Part shown: piece by piece, positions 26,489 to 32,477 of the stretch | Position numbering within the stretch: position 1 is the first letter of the stretch | How the letters are laid out: each line of letters opens with the position of its first letter | Assembly (NCBI GenBank): GCA_934668375.1 | Contig: CAKUNF010000016.1 | Coordinates: 1 to 32,477, forward strand | DNA: 32,477 nucleotides | Reading direction: 5' to 3' | DNA from: an uncultured Parolsenella sp. | Lineage (GTDB): Bacteria; Actinomycetota; Coriobacteriia; Coriobacteriales; Atopobiaceae | Notes under the pieces: model-generated | Told to the model about the DNA's origin: nothing | Database searches by the model: none | Seen by the model: the letters and a program-made list of their open reading frames with translations, nothing else | Position numbers and translations under genes: made by a program

Positions 26489-26970
26489 GCGAGCTTTCGT
26501 TCTCCTCGGCATCCGCTGGCGAGACCCGCGCGCTGGGCGCGCGACTTGGTGCGTTGCTGCGCCCGGGCGACGTGCTCGTGCTCACGGGGGACCTCGGCGC
26601 CGGCAAGACGCAGCTCACGAAGGGGATTGCCCGGGCCATGGGCGTGGCGGACGAGGTCACGAGCCCCACGTTTGCGCTCGAGGCGGTGCATGAGGGCGCC
26701 GAGATGCCGCTCTACCACTTTGACCTGTACCGCTTGCAGTCGCCTGACGAGCTGGGGGATGCCGGTCTGTGGGACGTGCTCGGCGGGGACGGTCCATGCG
26801 TCATCGAGTGGGGCGAGCAGTTCGCTGACGAGATTGGCGAGGAGCGCCTCGACGTCTACGTGACGCGTCTGGAGGCCGACGCCCCCGCGGGCGAGGAGCC
26901 CCTGCGCGAGATTCGCCTCGTTGCGCATGACTTGCGTGGCGAGCAGATCCTGGCCCAGCTGAGTAGTTAG
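26485..26970 (+). CDS. tsaE: tRNA threonylcarbamoyladenosine biosynthesis ATPase TsaE
   Basis: TsaE is the ATPase that resets the TsaB-TsaD complex during t6A37 formation on ANN-decoding tRNAs. The 161-residue protein has Walker A GDLGAGKT (35-42), SPTFALEAVHEG, the YHFDLYRL motif, and VIEWGEQF as the C-terminal conserved block. The start overlaps the UDG stop by four bases, and the much longer upstream open frame runs through the UDG gene and is not used. Its partners TsaB and TsaD are encoded as a single fusion protein about 1.75 kb downstream, beyond the fur-rubrerythrin-DUF3783 genes. Confidence 0.95.
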   Translation: MSELSFSSASAGETRALGARLGALLRPGDVLVLTGDLGAGKTQLTKGIARAMGVADEVTSPTFALEAVHEGAEMPLYHFDLYRLQSPDELGDAGLWDVLGGDGPCVIEWGEQFADEIGEERLDVYVTRLEADAPAGEEPLREIRLVAHDLRGEQILAQLSS

Positions 26971-27001
26971 ATAACGCTAACTAAATAATATAAATTTGCT
27001 A

Positions 27002-27030
27002 TTGCGAATCATTCTCATTAATGGTAGAGT
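27002..27030 (+). promoter_or_regulatory. Promoter with overlapping Fur/PerR-like operator
   Basis: TTGCGA (27002-27007) and TAGAGT (27025-27030) with a 17-base spacer form a good promoter. TGCGAAT-C-ATTCTCA (27003-27017) is a 7-1-7 inverted repeat with one mismatch, the Fur-box pattern, and covers the -35 and half the spacer. The gap is also AT-rich. Binding here would block RNA polymerase, so autorepression by the gene product just downstream is likely. Confidence 0.72.
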
Positions 27031-27072
27031 ACTTGTCAGCAAGCAAGGAAGTGCCAAGAGGGAGTGAGTGAC

Positions 27073-27468
27073 ATGGCGTCCAGGCAGACCATCCAGCGCG
27101 AGCTCATCAAGCAAGAGCTCTGCTCCATGGCCAACCACCCGACCGCCGACGAGGTCTACGCCTCCATCCACGAGAAGCACCCCACCATCAGCAAGGCCAC
27201 GGTCTTTCGCACGCTGGGAAGGCTGGCCGACGAGGGAGAGGCGCTGCGCGTGCGCATCAACAACGGTGCGGATCACTTCGATCACCAGACGTTTGCGCAC
27301 TACCACGTGCACTGCACGGAGTGTGGCAAGGTGGACGACGTGCTCATGCCCGTGGCCGATGACGTGGAAGAGCGTGCCTCAAAGGTCAGCGACTACCTCA
27401 TCACTGGCTACACGCTGCAGTTCGATGGCATCTGCCCTGCTTGCCAGAGGGCAAGGAAAGCCCGGTAA
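27073..27468 (+). CDS. Fur-family transcriptional regulator (Fur/PerR type)
   Basis: A 131-residue metal-dependent repressor. The winged helix occupies about 5-60 (SIHEKHPTISKATVFRTLGRLADEGEALRV), followed by the metal-binding dimerisation domain with HFDHQTFAHYHVHC. Two CxxC pairs, Cys81/Cys84 (CTEC) and Cys121/Cys124 (CPAC), form the structural zinc site. Whether it senses iron or peroxide cannot be decided by sequence. The rubrerythrin gene just downstream favours a PerR-like role; the operator looks Fur-like. The ATG at 27073 has GGGAG; a GTG at 27064 is possible. An operator overlapping its promoter suggests autoregulation. Confidence 0.93.
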   Translation: MASRQTIQRELIKQELCSMANHPTADEVYASIHEKHPTISKATVFRTLGRLADEGEALRVRINNGADHFDHQTFAHYHVHCTECGKVDDVLMPVADDVEERASKVSDYLITGYTLQFDGICPACQRARKAR

Positions 27469-27545
27469 CGACCCGGCGCCAAGAGGCGTCGGTTGGAGAG
27501 CGAGGATGGGCCGGGGAGCCCGTCCCCAAGTCAAGGAGGTCCGTT

Positions 27546-28130
27546 ATGGACAAGTGGGTCTGCAAGGTCTGCGGTTACATCTACGAGGGCGCCGAGCCGC
27601 CTGCGGAGTGCCCGGTCTGCCACGCTCCGGCCAGCCAGTTCAAGAAGGTCGAGGGTGAGCTGGAGCTCGCCGCCGAGCACGAGTACGGCGTCTACGACAA
27701 GACGGTCAAGGACAACCCCAACATCTCCGATGAGGACAAGGCCTACATCCTCGAGCAGCTCAAGGCCAACTTCAACGGCGAGTGCTCCGAGGTCGGCATG
27801 TACCTGTGCATGGCCCGCATCGCCCACCGCGAGGGCTACCCCGAGGTTGGCCTGTACTGGGAGAAGGCCGCCTACGAGGAGGCCGAGCACGCCTCCAAGT
27901 TCGCCGAGCTTCTCGGCTCCGAGCTTGAGCCCAACATGAAGGCCTCCACGAAGGAGAACCTCGCCTGGCGCGTCGACTGCGAGTTTGGCGCCACGCAGGG
28001 CAAGACCGAGCTTGCCGCCTGTGCCAAGAAGAACGGCCTGGACGCCATCCACGACACCGTCCACGAGATGGCTCGCGACGAGGCCCGTCACGGCAAGGCC
28101 CTCAAGGGTCTGCTCGACCGCCTGTTCTAA
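27546..28130 (+). CDS. Rubrerythrin with N-terminal rubredoxin domain (reverse rubrerythrin)
   Basis: Rubrerythrins reduce hydrogen peroxide in anaerobes with a di-iron centre fed by a rubredoxin iron. In this 194-residue protein the rubredoxin comes first (Cys6, Cys9, Cys22, Cys25: VCKVCGYIYEG...CPVCHAP). The four-helix ferritin-like domain follows, with iron ligands in EEAEH (111-115) and DEARH (178-182) and further Glu residues at about 79-82 and 147. Classical rubrerythrin has the opposite order, so this is the reverse type. The start at 27546 is set by AAGGAGG and by the rubredoxin N-terminus. It lies 77 bases after the Fur-family gene and is likely co-transcribed. Confidence 0.95.
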   Translation: MDKWVCKVCGYIYEGAEPPAECPVCHAPASQFKKVEGELELAAEHEYGVYDKTVKDNPNISDEDKAYILEQLKANFNGECSEVGMYLCMARIAHREGYPEVGLYWEKAAYEEAEHASKFAELLGSELEPNMKASTKENLAWRVDCEFGATQGKTELAACAKKNGLDAIHDTVHEMARDEARHGKALKGLLDRLF

Positions 28131-28133
28131 GTC

Positions 28134-28559
28134 ATGAGCGCTAAGACTTCCAAGAAGAAGCCTGGCAAGAAGGTCAAGCCCTCAAGGCCCGCATGCGCGG
28201 TGCTCTGGGGGCTTGACCCCTCTTCTGGGCGTGGGGCGGCCGTTCGCGACGTGTTGCGCGAGATGGGCGTGCGGGCCAGGACGGCGCGCCCCGAGCAGCT
28301 GGGGCTTCCAGCAGGCGTTGTCGCTGGTGGGCACGGGCGCGCGGTGCCTGGCGTGCCGTGCGCCGAGGGTCCGGACTGCGAGTTCGTGCTGCTGTGCGGT
28401 CTCACGCATGCGCAGGTGGACGAGTTTCTCGCGCGGAGCCGGGAAGCCGGGAGCGTTGTGGGGCCCAAGGCGCTGCTCACGCCGGCGAACCGCAACTGGC
28501 CGCTGGGCAGGCTCATCGAGGCGGTTGCCGCCGAGCATGCTGCCATGGGTGGCGAGTAG
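28134..28559 (+). CDS. DUF3783 domain protein, function unknown
   Basis: A 141-residue protein with a strongly basic N-terminus (SAKTSKKKPGKKVKPSRP) and a C-terminal part that resembles DUF3783: FVLLCGLTHAQVDEFLARSREAG, then GPKALLTPANRNWPLGRLIEAVAAEH. The family has no known biochemical role. It starts three bases after the rubrerythrin stop, so it is almost certainly in the same transcript and may take part in peroxide or metal stress. The middle (about 30-80) shows an alpha/beta pattern but no catalytic motif I know. There is no signal peptide or membrane segment. Confidence 0.8.
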   Translation: MSAKTSKKKPGKKVKPSRPACAVLWGLDPSSGRGAAVRDVLREMGVRARTARPEQLGLPAGVVAGGHGRAVPGVPCAEGPDCEFVLLCGLTHAQVDEFLARSREAGSVVGPKALLTPANRNWPLGRLIEAVAAEHAAMGGE

Positions 28560-28720
28560 GCGCGGGGGATGTCGTCCATGCGGCCGGTGCCGTCGCCGCC
28601 CGCGTCAGCTCGCCGCCGTCGTTCGCGCCGGCGCTGCCGCAGCATGTGTCAGCCCGCCGCCCGTCTCGCCAGACGGCTAAACTAAGTGGGTTACTCGCAC
28701 TACATGAAAGGCCCCAACCC
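28560..28720 (+). promoter_or_regulatory. Upstream region of the tsaB-rimI-tsaD fusion gene
   Basis: No gene is seen. CCGTCT-CGCC-AGACGG (about 28662-28677) forms a tight 6-bp stem-loop, followed at once by CTAAACTAAG, in which TAAACT could be a -10 box. A promoter here would make the fusion gene independent of the fur unit. AAAGG at 28707-28711 is the likely ribosome binding site. Confidence 0.35.
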
Positions 28721-31177
28721 ATGAGCGAAGCCACTGCCGAGAAGATCGTCCTTGCCGTCGACACGTCGACGGACATGCTTGCCTGCGCCGTTGGGCGCGT
28801 GGGCGAGGAAGGCGTCGAGCTGCTGGCAAGCGGTGACCACCTGTGCCGCCGCCATGCCAACGAGGAGCTCGTGACCACATGCCTGGACGTCCTGTCTCGC
28901 GCGGGGCTTGGCATGGCAGACGTCAGCTCCGTGCTTGTGGGGCGCGGGCCCGGCTCGTTCACGGGCGTGCGCATCGGCATCGCCACGGCGAAGGGCCTCG
29001 CATGCGGCTTGGGGTGCGAGCTCTACGGCGGCTCCACGCTCGACGCCGTGGCCTGGGGCGCGTGGGCTCGCGGCACGCGCGGGCTCGTGGGTGTCGTGGG
29101 GGACGCCATGCGGCGCGAGGTCTATCCGGCCCTCTACGAGGTGGGCGAGGATGGCCCCGTGCGCCTGTTCGAGGCTGAGACCGTCGTGAAGGTGCCCGCT
29201 GCCATCGAGGCGTGGGCCGCTCGCGCAGACGCCGATCGGATTGCGCTTGCGGGTGACGGCCTCAAGAAGTACCGCGCCCAGTTCGAGGCCGCTGGCTTCT
29301 CGCGCTTCGTTGATGAGGAAGTTTGGCATCCCTCCGGCGAGGGCCTGCTGCGCGCCGCCGCTGCGTCCGGTGTAGTCTTCGGTGCTTCGGACAGCCCCTC
29401 GGACTCGGGCGATCCCGCCCTCGTGCTGCCCATCTACACGCGTCTCTCCGATGCCGAGGAGAACGAACGCATGCGCCTGGGCCTCAAGGAGCCGCTGTCG
29501 GCCGCCGTCACCGGCGTGGATGACGCGCTCGCCGGCATCCACTGCCAGCTGCGCCCCATGACGGTCAACGACGCCCACGCCGTCGCCGAGCTTGAGGCAG
29601 CCGTCTTTGCCGGCGCGAACCACCAGCCGTGGAGCGAGCAGGCGTACAACGACGAGGTGGCGCAGCGCGGCCACCTGTGGTGGGTCGCCCACGACCGCGG
29701 GGCAATCATCGGCTTTGCGGGCGGCACGGTCGTGGCCGACGAGCTGCAGGTCTCCAACGTGGCCGTTGCCGAGGGACGCCGCCGCGAGGGCATTGCGGGA
29801 CGCCTGCTCACGCGCGTGGCCTACGATGCGCAGATGCTCGGCGCCGCGTGCGCCGTGCTCGAGGTGGAGGAGGGTAACGAGCCGGCCGAGCGCCTGTACG
29901 CCCGTCTCGGCTTCACGCAGGTTGGCAGGCGTCCCAACTACTACGGGCGGGGCCACGCCGCGCTCATCATGCGCGCGGACCTGCCGCTTGCGGACCTCGC
30001 GCCCGACGCGGACCACGACCCGGCGCCGCGCACGTCCATCCGTCCCTGGCCCATCGTGCCGGCACCCCGCGGCGAGGACGCGCGCGAGCGCATCGCGGCG
30101 GCCGGTCCGCTGATTCTGTCGGTCGAGAGCAGCTGCGACGAGACGGCCATGGCAGTTACCGACTCGCACGGCGTCGTCTGCGCGAGCGTCGTGGCCACCC
30201 AGATTGACTTCCACGCCCGTTTTGGCGGCGTCGTGCCCGAGATTGCCTCGCGCAAGCACACGGAGGCCATCGTCGGCGTTCTCGAGGAGACGCTTGCCCA
30301 GGCTGGCGCCCACTTTGGCGTGGACACGCTTGAGCCAGCAGACCTCGCAGCCGTGGGCGTCACCGCAGGTCCCGGCCTTGTGGGCGCACTCGTGGTGGGC
30401 GTTGCCTTTGCGAAGGGCCTGTGTGCCGCCGCCGACCTGCCGCTCATCGCGGTGCACCACCTCGAGGGGCACCTCATGGCCAACCTGTTCGAGACGCCCG
30501 ACCTCAGGCCGCCGTTCGTGGCGAGCCTCGTCTCGGGCGGCAACACGATGCTCGTTCACGTGCGCGCCTGGGGAGACTACGAGGTTCTTGGTGCCACGAT
30601 CGACGACGCCGTGGGCGAGGCGTTCGACAAGGTTGCCAAGGCGCTGGGGTTGGGGTATCCCGGCGGTCCCGTCATTAGCAGGCTGGCCGAGAAGGGCAAC
30701 CGTAAGGCCATCCACTTCCCGCGCGCGATGATGCACAGCGGCGACTACAGCTTCTCGCTGAGTGGCCTCAAGACGAGCGTCATCACCTACATCAACAACG
30801 AGAACCACGCCGGAAGGCCCATCAACCTGCCTGACCTCGCGGCGAGCTTCGAGGCTGCCGTGGTGGACGTGCAGGTGGCCAAGGCCGTGACGGCCGTGGA
30901 ACAGACGGGCGTGAGCGACGTGTGCATCGGCGGCGGCGTGTCTGCCAACCCGGCGCTGCGCGAGGCGTACAAGCGCAGGTTCGGCCGCATGGGCGTGCGC
31001 GTGACAGTGCCGCCGCTGGCTGCCTGCGGCGACAACGCAGCGATGATCGGCATTCCGGCGCTCCGCAGCTATCTTGCGGGCGACTTTGCGCCGCTCACCC
31101 TCGACGCCGACCCCAACGCGCCCCTGGGCACCTGGTCCTCGACCTCCGCGCCCGTCCCGCCCGTCTGGAAGCGCTAA
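28721..31177 (+). CDS. TsaB-RimI-TsaD triple fusion: t6A tRNA modification plus N-acetyltransferase
   Basis: One 818-residue protein joins three normally separate proteins. Residues 1 to about 235 are TsaB (ILAVDTST-like IVLAVDTSTDMLACAVG, GRGPGSFTGVRIGIATAKGLA). About 275-425 is a RimI-type GNAT acetyltransferase (LRPMTVNDA, acetyl-CoA loop RRREGIAGRLLT near 354, EGNEPAERLYARLGFTQVGRR). From 464 to 818 is full-length TsaD: ILSVESSCDETAMAV, metal-binding His580 and His584 in HHLEGH, SGGNTMLV, and Asp771 in CGDNAAM. TsaB and TsaD form the threonylcarbamoyl transferase core acting on A37 of tRNAs, while RimI acetylates protein N-termini. The ATG at 28721 matches the TsaB N-terminus. The long upstream open frame is not used. 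Confidence 0.95.
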   Translation: MSEATAEKIVLAVDTSTDMLACAVGRVGEEGVELLASGDHLCRRHANEELVTTCLDVLSRAGLGMADVSSVLVGRGPGSFTGVRIGIATAKGLACGLGCELYGGSTLDAVAWGAWARGTRGLVGVVGDAMRREVYPALYEVGEDGPVRLFEAETVVKVPAAIEAWAARADADRIALAGDGLKKYRAQFEAAGFSRFVDEEVWHPSGEGLLRAAAASGVVFGASDSPSDSGDPALVLPIYTRLSDAEENERMRLGLKEPLSAAVTGVDDALAGIHCQLRPMTVNDAHAVAELEAAVFAGANHQPWSEQAYNDEVAQRGHLWWVAHDRGAIIGFAGGTVVADELQVSNVAVAEGRRREGIAGRLLTRVAYDAQMLGAACAVLEVEEGNEPAERLYARLGFTQVGRRPNYYGRGHAALIMRADLPLADLAPDADHDPAPRTSIRPWPIVPAPRGEDARERIAAAGPLILSVESSCDETAMAVTDSHGVVCASVVATQIDFHARFGGVVPEIASRKHTEAIVGVLEETLAQAGAHFGVDTLEPADLAAVGVTAGPGLVGALVVGVAFAKGLCAAADLPLIAVHHLEGHLMANLFETPDLRPPFVASLVSGGNTMLVHVRAWGDYEVLGATIDDAVGEAFDKVAKALGLGYPGGPVISRLAEKGNRKAIHFPRAMMHSGDYSFSLSGLKTSVITYINNENHAGRPINLPDLAASFEAAVVDVQVAKAVTAVEQTGVSDVCIGGGVSANPALREAYKRRFGRMGVRVTVPPLAACGDNAAMIGIPALRSYLAGDFAPLTLDADPNAPLGTWSSTSAPVPPVWKR

Positions 31178-31178
31178 G

Positions 31179-31211
31179 AATGAGACAAGGGGACAGTCCC
31201 CTTGTCTCATT
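31179..31211. repeat. REP-like palindrome, copy 1 (also serves as terminator)
   Basis: AATGAGACAAGGGGAC (31179-31194) and its exact reverse complement GTCCCCTTGTCTCATT (31196-31211) flank a single A. The 16-bp perfect stem begins two bases after the tsaB-rimI-tsaD stop and is followed by TTCTTTCT, so it can end that transcript. A second, nearly identical palindrome lies after the transposase gene. I infer it is one of many copies in the genome. Confidence 0.92.
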
Positions 31212-31277
31212 TTCTTTCTCTCCCGATTGTGCGGCTGCCATGGGTATAAGCCTTCTCAAGCTTTGAGGGGAGGCATC

Positions 31278-32012
31278 ATGCCAAGGGTGGCAAGAGCAAA
31301 GTCGTCGTCTGGGTACTATCACGTCATGGCCAGGGGCTCTGGTGGCCAACTTCTCTTCGAGTGCGGAGAGGACTATGCGGTATTCCTCGAGTCCCTGGGT
31401 TCCTGCGCCGGCGAACACGATGTGTCTCTCATCGCCTATTGCCTCATGCCAAACCATGTGCATCTTCTTGTCCGGGACGGCGATGACGGGCTCGGGGAGA
31501 TGATGCGCTCCCTGCTGTCGGGTTATGCCCAGAGATATAACAAACGAACGGGGCATGTCGGGCACGTCTTCCAGCAGCGATTCAAGAGCTGCCCCGTTGA
31601 GAGCGACGAATACCTGCTCCAGCTCGTCCGCTACATACACGAGAATCCGGCGAAGGCGGGGATCTGCAAGGCGGAAGAGTACTGGTGGAGTAGCTATCAC
31701 GAGTATGTCGCAGAGGCGGTTCGTGTTGACACGGATCTGGTGCTGAGCATGGTCGGAGGCGTCCCTGGGTTCAGGCGTTTCAGCGAAGCCGCTGTTGATG
31801 GGCGCGTTGGAGGCGTGCTCTCCCGTCTTTCTGATTCCGAGGCCCACGAAACGGCTGCGCGCGAGCTTGACGGGCTCCTCCCCTCCGAGCTCAAGGCCCT
31901 GAGCCGCGCGAGACGCAATGAGCTAATCTTGAAGCTCAAGAACGCCGGCCTGACGATTCGGCAGATCGAGCGTCTGACCGGCATCGGCAGGAACATCATC
32001 GCCCGGGCTTGA
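31278..32012 (+). CDS. REP-associated tyrosine transposase (RAYT, Y1_Tnp/HUH family)
   Basis: A 244-residue single-strand DNA transposase-like protein. The N-terminus (RVARAKSSSGYYHVMARGSGGQLLF) is typical of the Y1_Tnp family. The metal-binding HUH motif is His60-Val-His62 in MPNHVHLLV, and the likely catalytic tyrosine is Tyr119 in LVRYIHENPAKAG, so the active site is intact. About 60 C-terminal residues include LTIRQIERLTGIGRNIIARA, a helix-turn-helix-like segment that may bind DNA. The ATG at 31278 has GGGGAGG upstream. It is the only stand-alone gene here that ends in TGA outside a gene junction, and it is a little less GC-biased than its neighbours, both fitting a mobile origin. Confidence 0.93.
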   Translation: MPRVARAKSSSGYYHVMARGSGGQLLFECGEDYAVFLESLGSCAGEHDVSLIAYCLMPNHVHLLVRDGDDGLGEMMRSLLSGYAQRYNKRTGHVGHVFQQRFKSCPVESDEYLLQLVRYIHENPAKAGICKAEEYWWSSYHEYVAEAVRVDTDLVLSMVGGVPGFRRFSEAAVDGRVGGVLSRLSDSEAHETAARELDGLLPSELKALSRARRNELILKLKNAGLTIRQIERLTGIGRNIIARA

Positions 32013-32025
32013 GCTGGGCAAGGAA

Positions 32026-32055
32026 ATGAGACAAGGGGACTGTCCCTTTGTCTCA
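32026..32055. repeat. REP-like palindrome, copy 2
   Basis: TGAGACAAGGGGAC (32027-32040) and GTCCCTTTGTCTCA (32042-32055) flank a single T, with one G-T mismatch in 14 pairs. It lies 14 bases after the RAYT stop and ends one base before the ribosome binding site of the next gene. Relative to copy 1 it is inverted. Confidence 0.9.
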
Positions 32056-32067
32056 CGGGAGGACGCC

Positions 32068-32477
32068 ATGAGGGACGGATTCATCAAGGTCGCGGCGATG
32101 ACGCCGGCGGTGCGCGTGGCGGACGTCGAGTGCAACGTGGCGGCGTGTGCCGAGGCAGTTCGATCGGCCGCGGGCGCCCAGGTCATCGTGCTGCCCGAGC
32201 TCGCCATCACCTCCTACACCTGCGAGGACCTCTTCTGGCAGGATGCCCTGCTCCGCGCGGCGGAGGAGGGACTCGCGCGCCTCGCCGAGCTCACGGCCGA
32301 CGTTGACGCGCTCGTGCTCGTGGGCGTGCCCGTGCGCGTTGCCTCCAAGCTCTACAACTGCGCCGCCGCGCTGTGCGCTGGCGAGCTTCTCGGCCTCGTG
32401 CCCAAGCGAAACATCCCCACCTATGGCGAGTTCTACGAGGGTCGGCGCTTCTCGGCCGGACCCAAGGACGTGACGCT
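32068..32477 (+). CDS. nadE: Glutamine-dependent NAD+ synthetase, N-terminal part (cut by window end)
   Basis: The first 136 codons encode a nitrilase-like amidase domain: IKVAAMTPAVRVADVECNVA, then VLPELAITSYTCEDLFWQ with catalytic Glu44, and LVPKRNIPTYGEFYEGRRF with catalytic Lys113. The TYTCEDLF-like and YGEFYE motifs point to the long, glutamine-dependent NAD+ synthetase, which amidates nicotinate adenine dinucleotide using ammonia from glutamine. The catalytic Cys and the ATP-using synthetase domain would lie beyond the window. The ATG at 32068 is preceded by GGGAGG (32057-32062), directly after REP copy 2. Another nitrilase-family enzyme is possible but less likely. Confidence 0.88.
   Translation, partial: MRDGFIKVAAMTPAVRVADVECNVAACAEAVRSAAGAQVIVLPELAITSYTCEDLFWQDALLRAAEEGLARLAELTADVDALVLVGVPVRVASKLYNCAAALCAGELLGLVPKRNIPTYGEFYEGRRFSAGPKDVT

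Larger units (their letters stand above)
31179..32055 (+). mobile_element. RAYT gene with flanking REP-like palindromes
   Basis: A HUH/Y1 transposase-like gene lies between two copies of the same palindrome, 31179-31211 and 32026-32055. Judged by the central base (A in the first, T in the second) and the single mismatch, the copies are in opposite orientation. This is the structure of REP-associated tyrosine transposases, which are usually single-copy, vertically kept genes that mobilise REP/REPIN sequences. No target-site duplication was recognised. Confidence 0.8.

Noticed and set aside
28700..31210. 836-codon minus-strand frame opposite tsaB-rimI-tsaD
   Set aside because: Antisense shadow of a strongly supported gene; Arg/His/Val-rich with no recognisable domain.
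31179..32055. CRISPR array or IS element ends
   Set aside because: Only two palindrome copies with a gene between; no regular spacers, and no terminal inverted repeats of an IS beyond the REP-like palindromes.

Overview
This window looks like chromosome of a high-GC Gram-positive anaerobe of the class Coriobacteriia (Atopobiaceae; Olsenella or a close relative is my best guess). Evidence: high GC, GGGAGG-type ribosome binding sites, actinobacterial gene order (rnr-smpB-ssrA, rplM-rpsI-glmS-acpS-nnrED-alr-tsaE), anaerobe markers (split transketolase, rubredoxin-first rubrerythrin) and a RAYT element with REP-like palindromes. The genus is inferred from style and gene content, not from a search.

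Layout. 1-116: 3' end of a 5S rRNA gene and a very strong terminator. 117-3245: an AT-richer leader and a 947-residue STAND/SARP-type regulator with a ruined P-loop. 3393-7360: secA and prfB (release factor 2), overlapping by one base. 7626-11566: a sugar-phosphate block, with a two-gene transketolase, a convergent LacI-family repressor and a divergent transaldolase. 11771-18006: ftsE, ftsX, rnr, a TPR-like gene, smpB, acpP and the tmRNA gene ssrA; this joins cell-division ABC proteins to RNA decay and ribosome rescue. 18301-19230: a patatin-like lipase. 19393-20229: rplM-rpsI with a clear promoter and terminator. 20539-26970: glmS, acpS, nnrE/nnrD fusion, alr, type 4 UDG and tsaE, mostly tightly packed. 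27002-28559: a Fur/PerR-family regulator with its own operator-promoter, a rubrerythrin and a DUF3783 protein. 28721-31177: one 818-residue protein fusing TsaB, RimI and TsaD. 31179-32055: a RAYT (HUH/Y1 transposase) gene between two REP-like palindromes. 32068-end: start of a glutamine-dependent NAD synthetase.

How the genes work together: SecA and FtsEX serve the envelope. PrfB, SmpB, tmRNA, RNase R, L13, S9 and the Tsa proteins serve translation and its quality control. GlmS and Alr feed peptidoglycan synthesis. AcpP and AcpS form the acyl-carrier pair. Fur and rubrerythrin handle metal or peroxide stress.

The observation I would check first is in release factor 2. Its stop-codon-reading tripeptide reads SPT instead of SPF, its usual frameshift site has no UGA, and among 27 complete genes here only 4 end in TGA (13 TAG, 10 TAA). 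Three of those four TGAs lie in gene-gene junctions and the fourth is in the mobile RAYT gene. Other points worth a look are the TsaB-RimI-TsaD fusion, an FtsE with a Pro/Gln/Ala-rich extension of about 125 residues, and the RAYT/REP unit.
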